From the NCBI GenBank assembly GCA_944324205.1, contig CALUVK010000007.1, positions 1-20,366 of the forward strand: a stretch of 20,366 nucleotides of DNA, in the 5' to 3' direction. Under the pieces are notes generated by a model, which was given only the letters and a program-made list of their open reading frames with translations, searched no databases and was not told the DNA's origin. Origin of the DNA: Candidatus Gastranaerophilales bacterium (GTDB lineage: Bacteria; Cyanobacteriota; Vampirovibrionia; Gastranaerophilales; Gastranaerophilaceae). A program made the position numbers and the translations under genes. This document shows, in pieces, positions 14,192 through 20,366 of this stretch (positions are counted from its first letter, which is position 1; every line of letters begins with the position of its first letter).

Positions 14192-14296
14192 AAAGAAGGT
14201 TGAGTAGTTGAGGAGAAGTTAAAAGACATATATTATGTGTGAAAGCGAATATAAATTCTTATAAACTTCTAAACCCCTAAACTTCTAAACCAAAGA
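14192..14296. mobile_element. MITE-like inverted-repeat element between fliF and fliG
   Basis: Left arm 14198-14226 and right arm 14257-14291 are imperfect inverted copies. Both outer ends begin GGTT and both contain AGAAGTT, with several T/G and A/T differences and a 6-base length difference. The right arm also holds a direct repeat of AACTTCTAAAC. The pair encloses about 30 bases of AT-rich DNA with no coding capacity. AAAGA occurs directly at both sides (14192-14196 and 14292-14296), as a target duplication would. It would fold into a long hairpin in the operon mRNA. Confidence 0.6.
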
Positions 14297-14301
14297 CAAT
14301 C

Positions 14302-14321
14302 GGTGCGGCGGTGACCGCGCC
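14302..14321 (+). other. GC-rich hairpin just upstream of fliG
   Basis: GGTGCGG (14302-14308) pairs with CCGCGCC (14315-14321), seven pairs with one wobble and a six-base loop. It is far richer in GC than its surroundings. The loop contains the GTG at 14311 that is the alternative fliG start. Confidence 0.5.
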
Positions 14322-14337
14322 CAACGGAAAAAATACT

Positions 14338-15387
14338 ATGGGCATAGAAGAAATAAAAAAAGCAAAAGAAGAAGCAAAAAAGACTATAACACGTCCAAGT
14401 CAAAAGGTCGCGGCATTGTTGATTGCATTGGGACCAACAACAGCATCAGAGATTCTTAAAAATATTAAGGATGAAGATTTGCTTGAACAAATTACGCTTG
14501 ATATTGCCAATCTCGGTAAAATATCAGACGAGGATTTAAATGAAGTTCTGATGGAATTTAAAACAGTATTTCAAGCAAGAAATTATGTTGCTCAAGGCGG
14601 TGTAGGATATGCGAAGCAGTTGCTTTCACAAACATACGGTGAGCAAGAAGCTGCTAAAATGCTTGAAAAAGTTAACGCAATGGTTAACACAAACCCGTTT
14701 TATTTCCTTAATGAGGCGGACCCTTCCCAGCTTGCAAACACTTTTGCCTCTGAAAACCCGCAGCTTCTGGCGTTGATTTTAGCATACTTAAGGCCGGAAT
14801 TATCAGCCCAGGTGCTTGCGTTTCTTCCGCCAGATGTTCAGGCTGTTGTATCAATGAGAATTGCGGATATGACTCCTACCAATCCGGAGATATTATCAAC
14901 TATTGAAGATATTGTTGAGCGCAAATTTTCAGCCCTTCTGGTTCAGGATTTCTCAAATGCAGGCGGTGTAGAATCTTTAGCTAACATCCTTAACTGCTGC
15001 GACAGAGGTACGGAAAAGAATATTATGGAATGGCTGGATATCGAAAACCAGAAGATGGCGCAGGAAGTCCGCGATTTGATGTTCGTATTCGAAGATATTA
15101 TTATCCTCGACGACAGAGCAATTCAGAGACTGCTTCGGGAAATCGATACCAAGCAGCTTGCGCTTGCGCTTAAGGGTACAAAGGATGAGATTAAAGATAA
15201 AATCTTTAAGAATATGTCAGAGCGTGCTAAACAAATGCTTACTGATGATATGGAATATCTTGGTCCGGTACGTGCCAAAGAAGTTCAGGAAGCTCAAACC
15301 GGAATTGTTAATGCTATCAGAAATCTTGAAGCAACCGGAGAAATTACTATTACCCGTGCAAGTGTTGAGGATGAATTAATTGAGTAG
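14338..15387 (+). CDS. fliG: Flagellar motor switch protein FliG
   Basis: FliG forms the rotor ring that meets the stator and sets torque and direction. From the ATG at 14338 it is 349 aa, the normal length. Domain order is visible: FliG-N with KVAALLIALGP, the middle domain with E-N-P-Q-L-L-A (the family's EHPQ motif with N in place of H), and FliG-C with FEDIIILDDRAIQRLLREID, whose charged helix meets MotA. It also has ALKGT and a final MEYLGPVRAKEV. An in-frame GTG at 14311 would add nine residues encoded by the GC-rich hairpin; I prefer the ATG, although its ribosome site (CGGAA) is weak. The 154-base gap to fliF is unusual in this operon because of the inserted repeat. Confidence 0.95.
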   Translation: MGIEEIKKAKEEAKKTITRPSQKVAALLIALGPTTASEILKNIKDEDLLEQITLDIANLGKISDEDLNEVLMEFKTVFQARNYVAQGGVGYAKQLLSQTYGEQEAAKMLEKVNAMVNTNPFYFLNEADPSQLANTFASENPQLLALILAYLRPELSAQVLAFLPPDVQAVVSMRIADMTPTNPEILSTIEDIVERKFSALLVQDFSNAGGVESLANILNCCDRGTEKNIMEWLDIENQKMAQEVRDLMFVFEDIIILDDRAIQRLLREIDTKQLALALKGTKDEIKDKIFKNMSERAKQMLTDDMEYLGPVRAKEVQEAQTGIVNAIRNLEATGEITITRASVEDELIE

Positions 15388-16138
15388 TAACAGAATAAAA
15401 GGTCAGGAAATTCAGATGGGCGACAGCTTTGTGCTGCCGGTTGAGCAGACACGGGTTACGCGCCAGCAGGCTAAAGTCCAGCAAATTATTGAAGAAACTG
15501 ATGCTAAGGCACAGCAAATTCTTGCCAATGCCGAAAATAAGTCTCAAGTCGTAATTCAGACTGCTAATAATGAAGCTGAAAGAATTATTGAAGAGGCCAG
15601 AAAAAAAGCTCAAAAAGAGTACGATACAATAAAAAATCAGGCTTATGAAGAAGGGTTTAAAAAAGGGGAACAGGACGGACTTTATAAGTTTCAAAATGAT
15701 GCTAAAGAAGGCTTGAAGTCGCTGGAGACACTTGCAAGCTCATCATATGAGATGAAAAAAAATATAATCGATTCTGCTTCTCGCGATATTGTTGAATTAG
15801 TAAGTGTTATAGCTGATAAAGTCTGCCATCAGAAATTCAGTAATCAAACTCTTTATAAAATTACGCTGGATGCAATAAAATTGCTTAATGATAAAGAAAC
15901 AATAACAATTATTGTTAATCCTAAGCTTGTTGATAATATAAACAAACTTGTACCGAATTTTAAGAGTGCATTTCCGAAGCTGGAAACGCTTAAAATTCTG
16001 GAAGATAACTCTCTTTCACCGGACGGAGTCATAGTAGAGACACCGTCAACCAGGCTGGACTCAAGAATTTCAGCACAGATTGCCGAAATTACGGAAAAAA
16101 TGATTACGGGTACAGAAAATGAGCTGGAACAAAAATAA
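15380..16138 (+). CDS. fliH: Flagellar export ATPase regulator FliH
   Basis: FliH binds and restrains FliI and brings it to the export gate; its fold resembles the peripheral stalk of F/V-type ATPases. The 252-aa product has an N-terminal segment with S-S-N-R-I-K, a coiled coil rich in A, E, K and Q at about 30-95, the conserved AYEEGFKKGEQDG at about 88-100, and a C-terminal YscL/ATP-synthase-delta-like domain ending in TRLDSRISAQI. The TTG at 15380, overlapping the end of fliG by 8 bases, gives an N-terminus like other FliH proteins. An ATG at 15416 with AGGA 7 bases upstream is a serious alternative (240 aa). It overlaps fliI by 20 bases. Confidence 0.9.
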   Translation: MSSNRIKGQEIQMGDSFVLPVEQTRVTRQQAKVQQIIEETDAKAQQILANAENKSQVVIQTANNEAERIIEEARKKAQKEYDTIKNQAYEEGFKKGEQDGLYKFQNDAKEGLKSLETLASSSYEMKKNIIDSASRDIVELVSVIADKVCHQKFSNQTLYKITLDAIKLLNDKETITIIVNPKLVDNINKLVPNFKSAFPKLETLKILEDNSLSPDGVIVETPSTRLDSRISAQIAEITEKMITGTENELEQK

Positions 16139-17444
16139 GTACTTAGAGATTATTAAAAATACTCCGTCGATAAAAGAAATCGGAAAAATTACGGAAATTA
16201 TAGGGCTTACAATAGAATCAGACGGGCCTAAGTCTTCTATCGGAGATTTGTGCTATATATATAATGATTATAATGATATACCGACAATGGCAGAAGTTGT
16301 GGGATTTAAGCGCGATAAAATTCTTCTCATGCCTTTGGCCAATCCCGACGGAATTCAGCCGGGTGCGCTTGTTGTTAATACAGGCTGTGCTATGAAAATA
16401 GGAGTCGGAAATCAACTTATCGGAAGAGTTCTTGACGGTTTAGGACGCCCGATTGATACATTGGGTGATATAAAATTCTCCGAATACCGCTCTACAAGGG
16501 CAGATGTAATTAATCCCTTGAAAAGAAAACGAATAGATGAACCGCTTGCTCTCGGAATAAAGTCGGTAGACGGATTTATGACGCTCGGGAAAGGGCAGAG
16601 AATGGGAATTTTTGCCGGCTCAGGCGTCGGAAAAAGTACAACAATCGGTATGATGGCTAAAAATACTTCTGCAGATTTAAACGTTATTGCGCTAATTGGC
16701 GAGCGCGGACGTGAGGTTAAGGAATTTATTGAAGATATTCTCGGACCTGAGGGAATGAAACGCTCTATCGTTGTTGCTGCAACCTCTGACCAGCCGTCTC
16801 TGGTTAAAATTAAGGCAGCATTTGTTGCTACTTCTATTGCGGAATATTTTAGAGATAAGGGGCTGGATGTTTTATTTATGCTTGACAGTATAACCCGTAT
16901 TGCAATGGCACAGAGAGAAGTCGGTCTTGCAATCGGAGAACCGCCTGCTACAAGAGGCTATACGCCTTCTGTATTTGCTCTGATGCCTAAACTTATGGAA
17001 AGAGCCGGAACAAACGAATTCGGTACAATAACAGGACTTTATACCGTACTTGTTGAGGGTGACGATTTTAACGAACCGATTTCCGATACCGCAAGAAGTA
17101 TTTTAGACGGACACATTGTTTTATCAAGAGATTTAGCGCATAAAAATCATTATCCGGCAGTTGATGTTCTTCAATCCCTAAGCCGTGTTATGGGAGATGT
17201 TACAACAAAAGAACACCGTGCAGCTGCTGGAAATATTAGAAATTTACTGGCTGTGTATAAAAAAAATGAAGATTTGATTAATATCGGTGCATATGTGAAT
17301 GGCTCAGATCCAGTTTGTGATAAAGCTATTACACTTATGGGAAATATTAATGAATTTTTAATTCAATCAACAAATGACAAAATTGAGTACCAAAATACGA
17401 TTGATAAATTAATTGAACTTAATAGACTTGCAGGCGGTGGATAA
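16119..17444 (+). CDS. fliI: Flagellum-specific ATPase FliI
   Basis: FliI is the hexameric ATPase of the flagellar type III export apparatus and is related to F1-ATPase beta. The 441-aa protein has the normal length and all hallmarks: the beta-barrel region with GRVLDGLGRPID (102-113), Walker A A166-G-S-G-V-G171-K172-S173-T, GERGREVKEF, Walker B L-F-M-L-D-S with TRIAMAQREVGLAIGEPPA, the TRGYTPSVFA segment, GSITGLYTVLVEGDD-like TITGLYTVLVEGDD, and the late HYPAVDVLQSLSR. The ATG at 16119 lies inside the end of fliH, so translation is coupled. It is more GC-rich than the gene that follows. Confidence 0.97.
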   Translation: MSWNKNKYLEIIKNTPSIKEIGKITEIIGLTIESDGPKSSIGDLCYIYNDYNDIPTMAEVVGFKRDKILLMPLANPDGIQPGALVVNTGCAMKIGVGNQLIGRVLDGLGRPIDTLGDIKFSEYRSTRADVINPLKRKRIDEPLALGIKSVDGFMTLGKGQRMGIFAGSGVGKSTTIGMMAKNTSADLNVIALIGERGREVKEFIEDILGPEGMKRSIVVAATSDQPSLVKIKAAFVATSIAEYFRDKGLDVLFMLDSITRIAMAQREVGLAIGEPPATRGYTPSVFALMPKLMERAGTNEFGTITGLYTVLVEGDDFNEPISDTARSILDGHIVLSRDLAHKNHYPAVDVLQSLSRVMGDVTTKEHRAAAGNIRNLLAVYKKNEDLINIGAYVNGSDPVCDKAITLMGNINEFLIQSTNDKIEYQNTIDKLIELNRLAGGG

Positions 17445-18240
17445 ACTTTTATTTAAAACCAGCAAAAAAAATTTTTACGGGTTTTTAAATAGTATGATTA
17501 AGATAAGTATTGACAAAAGTAAAACATTTTTACCATTGAGCATTGCAAAAGGAACAACTGAGCAAAGACTCCAAAAAGCAAGACTTTTAAATTTAAAATT
17601 CTATGATAATCTTCAATATGAAATTGTTAAACGAGAAATTAAACCTGCTGCTTTTAAACGTACTTTAAAGAGTACTGCAGGAGCCAAAATTGGAATAGAT
17701 ATTTTTAATGCCGGTTGTGAAAACGTTTCAAATTTAACGTTCAGAATAAATAAAGATAGAAAAATTAAGGGTTTTTCATTTTTTCTTCCTCTGGAGTATT
17801 GGACAGGAAATATTCGTCAAAGTTTACAAACAGTATTCTTAAGAGAAACTCAGAAATTTTTTAATGAAATTTGCAATCCAAAATTTGCGGCCAGAAAACT
17901 TACTATTTATAATAAATTTCGAAATTTAAGCGAGGTTGATGCATTTTATGCTCAAAATATTAATGGAAAAAATGAATTGAAAAATGATATATTGAAAGAT
18001 TTTTTATCTAAAAGGTCAGATAGAGAAAAAATTGATATATTGCAATATCTTAGATACACATTGCAATGTGAACAAAATATTAAAAAAGCTGAATATCAGG
18101 TGGACAGACATATTGAAAAAGCTGAAAACTTGAAGTTTATAAATAAAAATTATGATTTAACAGACTATAAGTATGATAAAAAATTTGAACTTCTTGAAAA
18201 AGAATTAAAGGATATTATAAAATCAGTACGGCAAAAATAA
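17437..18240 (+). CDS. Uncharacterised protein in the usual fliJ position
   Basis: I do not recognise the family. The frame continues from a TTG at 17413 inside fliI; no possible start has a good ribosome site. I choose the GTG at 17437 (267 aa, 8-base overlap with fliI); an ATG at 17494 would give 248 aa. The protein is very basic, with no signal peptide or membrane helix. Residues from about 75 to 150 hold what looks like a folded domain (GAKIGIDIFNAG, FRINKDRKIKGFSFFLPL). The last 60 residues are helical and rich in K, E and D. FliJ, often next in such operons, is about 147 aa and entirely coiled coil, so this is not a standard FliJ, though a diverged export-associated role is possible. 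It is more AT-rich than fliGHI. Confidence 0.7.
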   Translation: MDKLLFKTSKKNFYGFLNSMIKISIDKSKTFLPLSIAKGTTEQRLQKARLLNLKFYDNLQYEIVKREIKPAAFKRTLKSTAGAKIGIDIFNAGCENVSNLTFRINKDRKIKGFSFFLPLEYWTGNIRQSLQTVFLRETQKFFNEICNPKFAARKLTIYNKFRNLSEVDAFYAQNINGKNELKNDILKDFLSKRSDREKIDILQYLRYTLQCEQNIKKAEYQVDRHIEKAENLKFINKNYDLTDYKYDKKFELLEKELKDIIKSVRQK

Positions 18241-18243
18241 TTG

Positions 18244-18252
18244 TGATATAAT
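18244..18252 (+). promoter_or_regulatory. Extended -10 promoter for uppP-deoC
   Basis: TGATATAAT is an extended -10 element directly after the stop of the preceding gene; the -35 region is weak. The leader would be about 80 bases and contains a short hairpin, CTTAAAC (18263-18269) with GTTTGAG (18276-18282). Confidence 0.55.
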
Positions 18253-18335
18253 GTAAGTTATTCTTAAACATTTTTGTTTGAGTAAGGATAGCAGAGTTTA
18301 ACTTTTTCTTAGCAAAGAGGGTTGGGAGGAGAGAA

Positions 18336-19175
18336 GTGGATTTAATACAATCAATATTAATGGGGATAGTACAAGGTTTGAGTGAATTTTTGCCGATTTC
18401 AAGTTCTGCTCACCTTGTTTTTACTTCAAATTTCTATAAAGTTTTTAAGGGAATTGAGATTATTCAAGAATCTAATCAGGAAATCTTTCTTGATATAATG
18501 CTCCATTTGGGGACTTTGATTGCTGTTTTGATTTATTTTAGAAAAGAAATTTTAGAAATTATAAAGGCTCTTTATTGGGGGATAAAAAATAAGAATTATT
18601 CATCAAGAGATTTTAAACTAGGTGTTTATATAATTATAGGTACAATTATAACTGTTTTAATAGCATATCCCTTGAATGAAGTTGCAGGAGGGCTTGTTTT
18701 TCAGCCATCTATAGTTGGGTTTCTTCTTATAGGAACAGGTATTCTTTTATTGTTTAGTGAATTTTGGGCTAAAAAAAAGGCAACAAAAAAAGATATTTCA
18801 CTAAAGAATTCAATTTTTATTGCTATAGCACAAGGCCTTGCTGCACTGCCAGGTTTTTCACGTTCTGGGTTAACAATTGCAACCGGTCTTTTATGTGGTA
18901 TGGAAAGAACAAAAGCAGCAAGGTATTCTTTTCTGTTAAGTATTCCAATAATTTTAGGAGCTTCAATGGTTTATCCTCTTGTAAAAATCGATTATCACGA
19001 GATTGTGACATATAATTGGACTGCAATTATTGCAGGAACTATTGTTTCCGGTCTTGTTGGATATGTTTGTATTAAATATTTCTTGAAATTTGTTTCCAGA
19101 TTTTCATTGGGAATATTTGGCTATTATTGTTTAATTGTTGGTATTGGAACTGCAATATTTTTTATGGGGAGATAG
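18336..19175 (+). CDS. uppP: Undecaprenyl-diphosphatase UppP (BacA type)
   Basis: UppP removes a phosphate from undecaprenyl diphosphate at the membrane, recycling the lipid carrier for peptidoglycan and other surface polymers; raised levels give bacitracin resistance. The 279-aa length is standard. The first signature is QGLSEFLPISSSAHL (13-27), with catalytic E17 and H27; LHLGT (57-61) follows, and the second signature is PGFSRSG (172-178) with R176. About eight hydrophobic segments are present. The start is GTG at 18336, backed by a strong GGGAGGAG ribosome site and the exact family N-terminus. deoC begins 3 bases after the stop, so the two are cotranscribed although not functionally linked. 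Confidence 0.96.
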   Translation: MDLIQSILMGIVQGLSEFLPISSSAHLVFTSNFYKVFKGIEIIQESNQEIFLDIMLHLGTLIAVLIYFRKEILEIIKALYWGIKNKNYSSRDFKLGVYIIIGTIITVLIAYPLNEVAGGLVFQPSIVGFLLIGTGILLLFSEFWAKKKATKKDISLKNSIFIAIAQGLAALPGFSRSGLTIATGLLCGMERTKAARYSFLLSIPIILGASMVYPLVKIDYHEIVTYNWTAIIAGTIVSGLVGYVCIKYFLKFVSRFSLGIFGYYCLIVGIGTAIFFMGR

Positions 19176-19178
19176 AAT

Positions 19179-19832
19179 ATGAAAGAATATATTGAACATA
19201 CTTTATTAAGACAGGATGCAAAATCAGATGATGTAAAAAAAATCCTTGATGAAGCAATTGAATACGGTTTTTTGGGAGTTTGTGTTAATCCGTGTAATGT
19301 AAAATTTGCCAAACAATATTTAAAAGAAAATAAGGGGGCAAGTATCAATGTTGTAACTGTAGTAGGTTTTCCTCTAGGTCAGAATACAACTGAAATAAAA
19401 ATTCTTGAAACAATTGATGCTATAAAAAACGGAGCTGATGAAATAGACATGGTTTTGAATGTTGGACGTCTTAAAGAGCGTGACGATGCTTATATTATTA
19501 ATGAAATATCCGGAATAAAAATGGCCTGTCAGGGAAAAATTCTTAAGGTTATTATAGAGACGGATTTATTAACAAAAGATGAAATAAAAAAAGCTTGTGA
19601 GTTATGTGTTAAAGGTGGTGCGAATTTTGTAAAAACTTCGACAGGTTTTGTTAAAAACGGAGTTGGTGCAAAAGTTGAAGATGTACAACTTATGTATAAA
19701 ACTGTAAAAGATGCTGGTTTAAAAGTAAAAGCATCCGGCGGAATTCGTGATAGAGAGACTGCTCAAAAGATGATAGAAGCTGGAGCTTCAAGGCTTGGAA
19801 CAAGTTCCGGAGTAGCAATAGTAAATCAATAA
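19179..19832 (+). CDS. deoC: Deoxyribose-phosphate aldolase
   Basis: DeoC splits 2-deoxyribose 5-phosphate into glyceraldehyde 3-phosphate and acetaldehyde in deoxynucleoside breakdown. The 217-aa TIM-barrel has the class I aldolase residues: V-V-G-F-P-L-G (61-67), E-I-D90-M-V, K-V-I-I-E-T (123-128), Schiff-base K152 in FVKTSTGF, and K184 in KASGGIR. GGGGAGAT lies just upstream of the ATG, overlapping the end of uppP. No other deo or nucleoside genes are nearby, so its pairing with uppP is probably only positional. No terminator follows; the RNase P RNA gene ends 5 bases past the stop on the other strand. Confidence 0.96.
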   Translation: MKEYIEHTLLRQDAKSDDVKKILDEAIEYGFLGVCVNPCNVKFAKQYLKENKGASINVVTVVGFPLGQNTTEIKILETIDAIKNGADEIDMVLNVGRLKERDDAYIINEISGIKMACQGKILKVIIETDLLTKDEIKKACELCVKGGANFVKTSTGFVKNGVGAKVEDVQLMYKTVKDAGLKVKASGGIRDRETAQKMIEAGASRLGTSSGVAIVNQ

Positions 19833-19837
19833 AAAAG

Positions 19838-20204
19838 AATAAAGCAGCTCATAAGCCGTGTTCTGTTCAGGATTTCTCCCTGATAATCATCTATCTGGTA
19901 TTAGGATTGCTCCTAATCTCTAGCGATTTTTTAAGGCTCGGCGGACACCTCAAACGCCTTGTTCAATCTTGCATCCGACCGGGGGTTGCCTAGCCGGTAC
20001 CTTTCAATACCGCTGGTGAAGCTCTTAACTCACCGTTGCACCATCGCTCCTGTCTTAAAAGACGGTTAGCAGTACGGGTAAATTTTACCCCATTCCTGTG
20101 GTCCTATCCGCCAGCTCACGCTGCCCGGAGTTTCTCCGGCGGTCTGTCCTTGGATGCACGGACTTTCCTCACCCCGGAGGGCGCGATTATCCGGCTGCTT
20201 TATT
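19838..20204 (-). ncRNA. rnpB: RNase P RNA, bacterial type A
   Basis: This is the catalytic RNA of RNase P, which trims the 5' leader of tRNA precursors. Conserved regions appear in order on the minus strand: GGGTGAGGAAAGTCCG (CR-I, forming P4) near the 5' end, GGTGCAACGGTGAG and TTCACCAGCGG (P10-P11 region), TAGGCAACCCCC, ATGCAAG, and ACAGAACACGGCTTAT (CR-V) near the 3' end. The ends are set by an exact 11-bp P1 helix: AATAAAGCAGC at the 5' end (20204-20194) and GCTGCTTTATT at the 3' end (19848-19838). A CTTTTTT run follows at 19837-19831. A TATAAT box at 20217-20212 fits a start at about 20204. Confidence 0.96.
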
Positions 20205-20211
20205 CCTCCTA

Positions 20212-20217
20212 ATTATA
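20212..20217 (-). promoter_or_regulatory. -10 box of the rnpB promoter
   Basis: A perfect TATAAT on the minus strand ends 7 bases before the predicted first base of RNase P RNA. No clear -35 match is seen at 16-18 bases. The 10-mer TACGTGCGTA occurs just upstream (20227-20236) and again at 20291-20300. Confidence 0.65.
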
Positions 20218-20226
20218 ACATGAAAA

Positions 20227-20300
20227 TACGTGCGTAACTCCGGGGGCAATTTCCACTTGTAGTTATACCCTTGTCAGCCGACCAAATATCTACGTGCGTA
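20227..20300. repeat. Duplicated near-palindrome TACGTGCGTA upstream of rnpB
   Basis: TACGTGCGTA is present at 20227-20236 and 20291-20300, in the same orientation and 64 bases apart. It is nearly self-complementary (TACG-NN-CGTA). The location around the rnpB promoter suggests a binding site, but none is known to me with this sequence. Confidence 0.5.
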
Positions 20301-20304
20301 GCAC

Positions 20305-20331
20305 AAAAAAAAGAGCCTTTGTATGGCTCTT
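20305..20331 (-). terminator. Intrinsic terminator of a minus-strand gene beyond the window
   Basis: AAGAGCC (20311-20317) pairs perfectly with GGCTCTT (20325-20331) around a 7-base loop. Read on the minus strand, the stem is followed by eight T residues (20312-20305). It ends a transcript coming from the right of the window. Confidence 0.85.
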
Positions 20332-20335
20332 GGAA

Positions 20336-20365
20336 TTAAGAATAGCTGGAAGTATGAAAAAGATT
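20336..20365 (-). CDS. Possible last codons of a gene beyond the window
   Basis: One minus-strand frame reads NLFHTSSYS and then TAA (20338-20336), just before the terminator. The spacing fits the end of a gene, but ten codons are too few to identify it, and an RNA gene ending here is equally possible. Confidence 0.25.
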   Translation of the reverse strand, partial: NLFHTSSYS

Positions 20366-20366
20366 T

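Noticed and set aside
19831..19848. P1 3' strand plus U-run of rnpB as an intrinsic terminator hairpin
   Set aside because: The pairing partner is about 345 bases away, so it is not a local hairpin; the U-run alone is not enough to call a terminator.

Overview
The window is AT-rich bacterial DNA using the standard code, with TAA, TAG and TGA all acting as stops. It reads as a chromosomal segment of a flagellated, probably diderm bacterium. The mix of genes (ATP-type PEP carboxykinase, split flagellar clusters fliPQR / flhB / fliFGHI, an RNase E/G with a long charged tail ending in a basic stretch, a UPF0210 protein, and several small secreted proteins without known relatives) is most like gut Melainabacteria (Vampirovibrionia, Gastranaerophilales), the non-photosynthetic sisters of Cyanobacteria. 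That placement is an inference from gene content; no rRNA or ribosomal protein is present to prove it.

Layout. 1-320: the 3' end of pckA and a strong terminator. 324-1796: a small uncharacterised protein on the minus strand, then two small plus-strand genes (72 aa; 192 aa secreted). 1854-3674: fliP-fliQ-fliR, the inner-membrane export gate of the flagellum. 3809-5973: a secreted cysteine-containing protein translationally coupled to a 577-aa FkbH-like HAD/acyltransferase/SGNH-like protein. 6066-8211 (minus): RNase E/G and an overlapping membrane protein gene, behind a promoter and a leader of about 270 nt. 8686-9768: flhB, the export substrate switch. 9802-12495 (minus): a four-gene operon of UPF0210, a 107-aa unknown, an HxlR-type regulator and a UPF0173 metallo-hydrolase. 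12642-17444: fliF, fliG, fliH and fliI (MS-ring, switch, export ATPase and its regulator), followed by an unknown protein where fliJ is often found. 18336-19832: uppP (lipid carrier recycling) and deoC. 19838-20204 (minus): RNase P RNA, tail to tail with deoC. At the right edge is the terminator of a further minus-strand gene.

How it fits together. Three separate plus-strand blocks encode the flagellar type III export machine: FliPQR and FlhB in the membrane, FliHI as the cytoplasmic ATPase complex, and FliF/FliG as basal body and rotor. Sequences close to TTGG(T)ATAAT precede all three blocks, which hints at common control. The most notable non-gene structure is a 94-bp imperfect inverted repeat between fliF and fliG, flanked by a 5-bp direct repeat and looking like a small non-autonomous mobile element. 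The FkbH-like fusion next to the export genes may act in surface or flagellin glycan modification, but that is unproven. I did not find a CRISPR array, transposase, tRNA or phage genes.
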